Source: Pedosphaera sp. (lineage in GTDB: Bacteria > Verrucomicrobiota > Verrucomicrobiia > Limisphaerales > SIAT01). Taken from it: a stretch of DNA of 25,167 nt. Shown here in pieces: positions 24,362 to 25,167 of the stretch. The stretch spans positions 1 through 25,167 of the forward strand of contig SIAT01000008.1 in the NCBI GenBank assembly GCA_009691645.1, written 5' to 3'. The notes under the pieces were generated by a model. That model was not told where the DNA came from. It made no database searches and was given only the letters and a program-made list of their open reading frames with translations. The translations under genes and the position numbers were made by a program. The first letter of the stretch is position 1; every line of letters begins with the position of its first letter.

Positions 24362-25167
24362 ACAGGCGCGTTCTTCATCGCATTGACTGGTTTTTCGCCG
24401 CGCTTCTTTTTTTCCTCACACTCGTCGCCGACGCGGGCACCGTCCGCACGCTCGACGGCCAGACGCACAGCGGGTTGGTCCGCCTCGTGCCTCCCGGCGT
24501 GGTGGAAGTGATTCCGATAAAAGGCACGTCGGTGCGTGTGGCGTTCACGAACGTGCTCTCGGCCACGTTTGAATTGCCTGAGAACCATCCGTTGCTCACG
24601 GCGAAGTTTCCGAATGCGGGGCGGGGGATTGGTTTGGTCGGCGCTTACTATGAGCGGCCGAATTTCTCCGGTCGCGCCATCTATCGTGTGGATGAGGTGA
24701 TTGATTTCAACTGGGGCGCGCGCGAGCCGGTGTTCGATTTGCCGCGTGATTATTTCACCGTGCGCTGGAGCGGCCAACTCGAGGCGCCGGTCGGCGGCCT
24801 TTACACGTTCTGGCTGGCGACGGATGACGGCGGGCGGATGCAACTCGGGCCGCTCGGCAATATTCTCAAGCTCGAGAAGTGGCAAAAGCAGGAGGCGGGC
24901 GAAACGAATGGAGTGGTGCGACTCGAAGCGGGACAGCGCTACGATTTGCGCTTGGAGTACTTCGACAATGTGGGCAATGCGCGCGTGCGGCTCCTCTGGA
25001 GCGGCCCCGGCTTCGCCAAGAGCATTGTGCCGCGGAGCCAGTTGTATCCGGCCAGCCCTCCCGATTTGCCCGAGGCGAAACTCATCGCGGCGAACGGATT
25101 GCTCGCGACTTATTTCAAGAGCCGTTTCTTCTTCGGCGACGCCGTGGTGCGTGTGGATCCGATGGTG
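24358..25167 (+). CDS. Exported PA14-domain protein, 3' part outside window
   Basis: Only the first 270 codons are present; the frame is open to the window end. After a signal segment (FFAALLFFLTLVADA, to about 26) comes one module (GTVRTLDGQTHSG ... VAFTNVLSATFE, 27-72) like the first module of the proteins at 8101 and 22346. Residues 92-231 form a PA14 domain: GLVGAYYERPNFSG, FTVRWSGQLEAP, GLYTFWLATDDGGRMQL, and YDLRLEYFDN ... VRLLWSGP. PA14 domains often bind carbohydrate. At 247-270 a second PA14-like unit begins (GLLATYFKSRFFFGDA) and is cut. ATG 24358 overlaps the preceding stop by four bases, so it belongs to the same transcript. In Verrucomicrobia such proteins are often very long and multi-domain. 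Confidence 0.85.
   Translation, partial: MNRRVLHRIDWFFAALLFFLTLVADAGTVRTLDGQTHSGLVRLVPPGVVEVIPIKGTSVRVAFTNVLSATFELPENHPLLTAKFPNAGRGIGLVGAYYERPNFSGRAIYRVDEVIDFNWGAREPVFDLPRDYFTVRWSGQLEAPVGGLYTFWLATDDGGRMQLGPLGNILKLEKWQKQEAGETNGVVRLEAGQRYDLRLEYFDNVGNARVRLLWSGPGFAKSIVPRSQLYPASPPDLPEAKLIAANGLLATYFKSRFFFGDAVVRVDPMV

Overview
The window looks like a GC-rich chromosome segment from a Verrucomicrobiota-type bacterium, possibly the Pedosphaera/Limisphaerales side of the phylum. This is inferred from a Tat-exported DUF1501 protein, a PA14-domain secreted protein, a MoxR/von Willebrand A (vWA) operon extended with an alpha/alpha-toroid protein and Ala/Lys/Gln-rich coiled-coil exported proteins, and generally weak Shine-Dalgarno sites. 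No rRNA or phylogenetic marker is present to prove it.

Left edge (1-685): an AT-richer stretch without a convincing gene. At 534-557 it holds a 24-base match to the 3' end of a tmRNA (ssrA) gene with no gene body in front of it. This is best read as the attachment-site scar of an integrated island whose body lies to the left. Then come a membrane fatty-acid desaturase (686-1642) and a Tat-exported DUF1501 protein (1747-3102) with a strong hairpin just before its start.

Minus-strand cluster (3124-7857, transcribed right to left): a DEAD-box RNA helicase with a DbpA-type RNA-binding domain, a Uup-type ABC-F ATPase whose GTG start overlaps the helicase stop, and a TerC-family membrane protein. 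The first two point to RNA/ribosome maintenance.

Plus-strand envelope cluster (8101 to the right edge): a secreted multi-module protein, then a 21-bp near-perfect dyad, then a tightly packed gene series. The series is MoxR AAA+ ATPase, DUF58, a BatA-like vWA membrane protein, a second vWA/amidotransferase-like membrane protein, a membrane protein with a large exported domain, a 1080-residue exported coiled-coil/repeat protein, an exported alpha/alpha-toroid protein, an exported modular coiled-coil protein, and a PA14 protein cut by the window end. Genes touch or overlap at most junctions; only the 124-bp gap before the 1080-residue gene suggests an internal promoter.

The MoxR-DUF58-BatA core is a known type of AAA+/vWA chaperone machine working at the membrane. 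Here it is followed by at least four exported proteins in a row. Three of the exported proteins (8101, 22346, 24358) share a short beta-type module of about 45 residues that occurs four times in two of them. My inference is an envelope assembly or surface-scaffold system in which the MoxR/vWA machine acts on, or is anchored to, these exported proteins. This is the most interesting content of the window.
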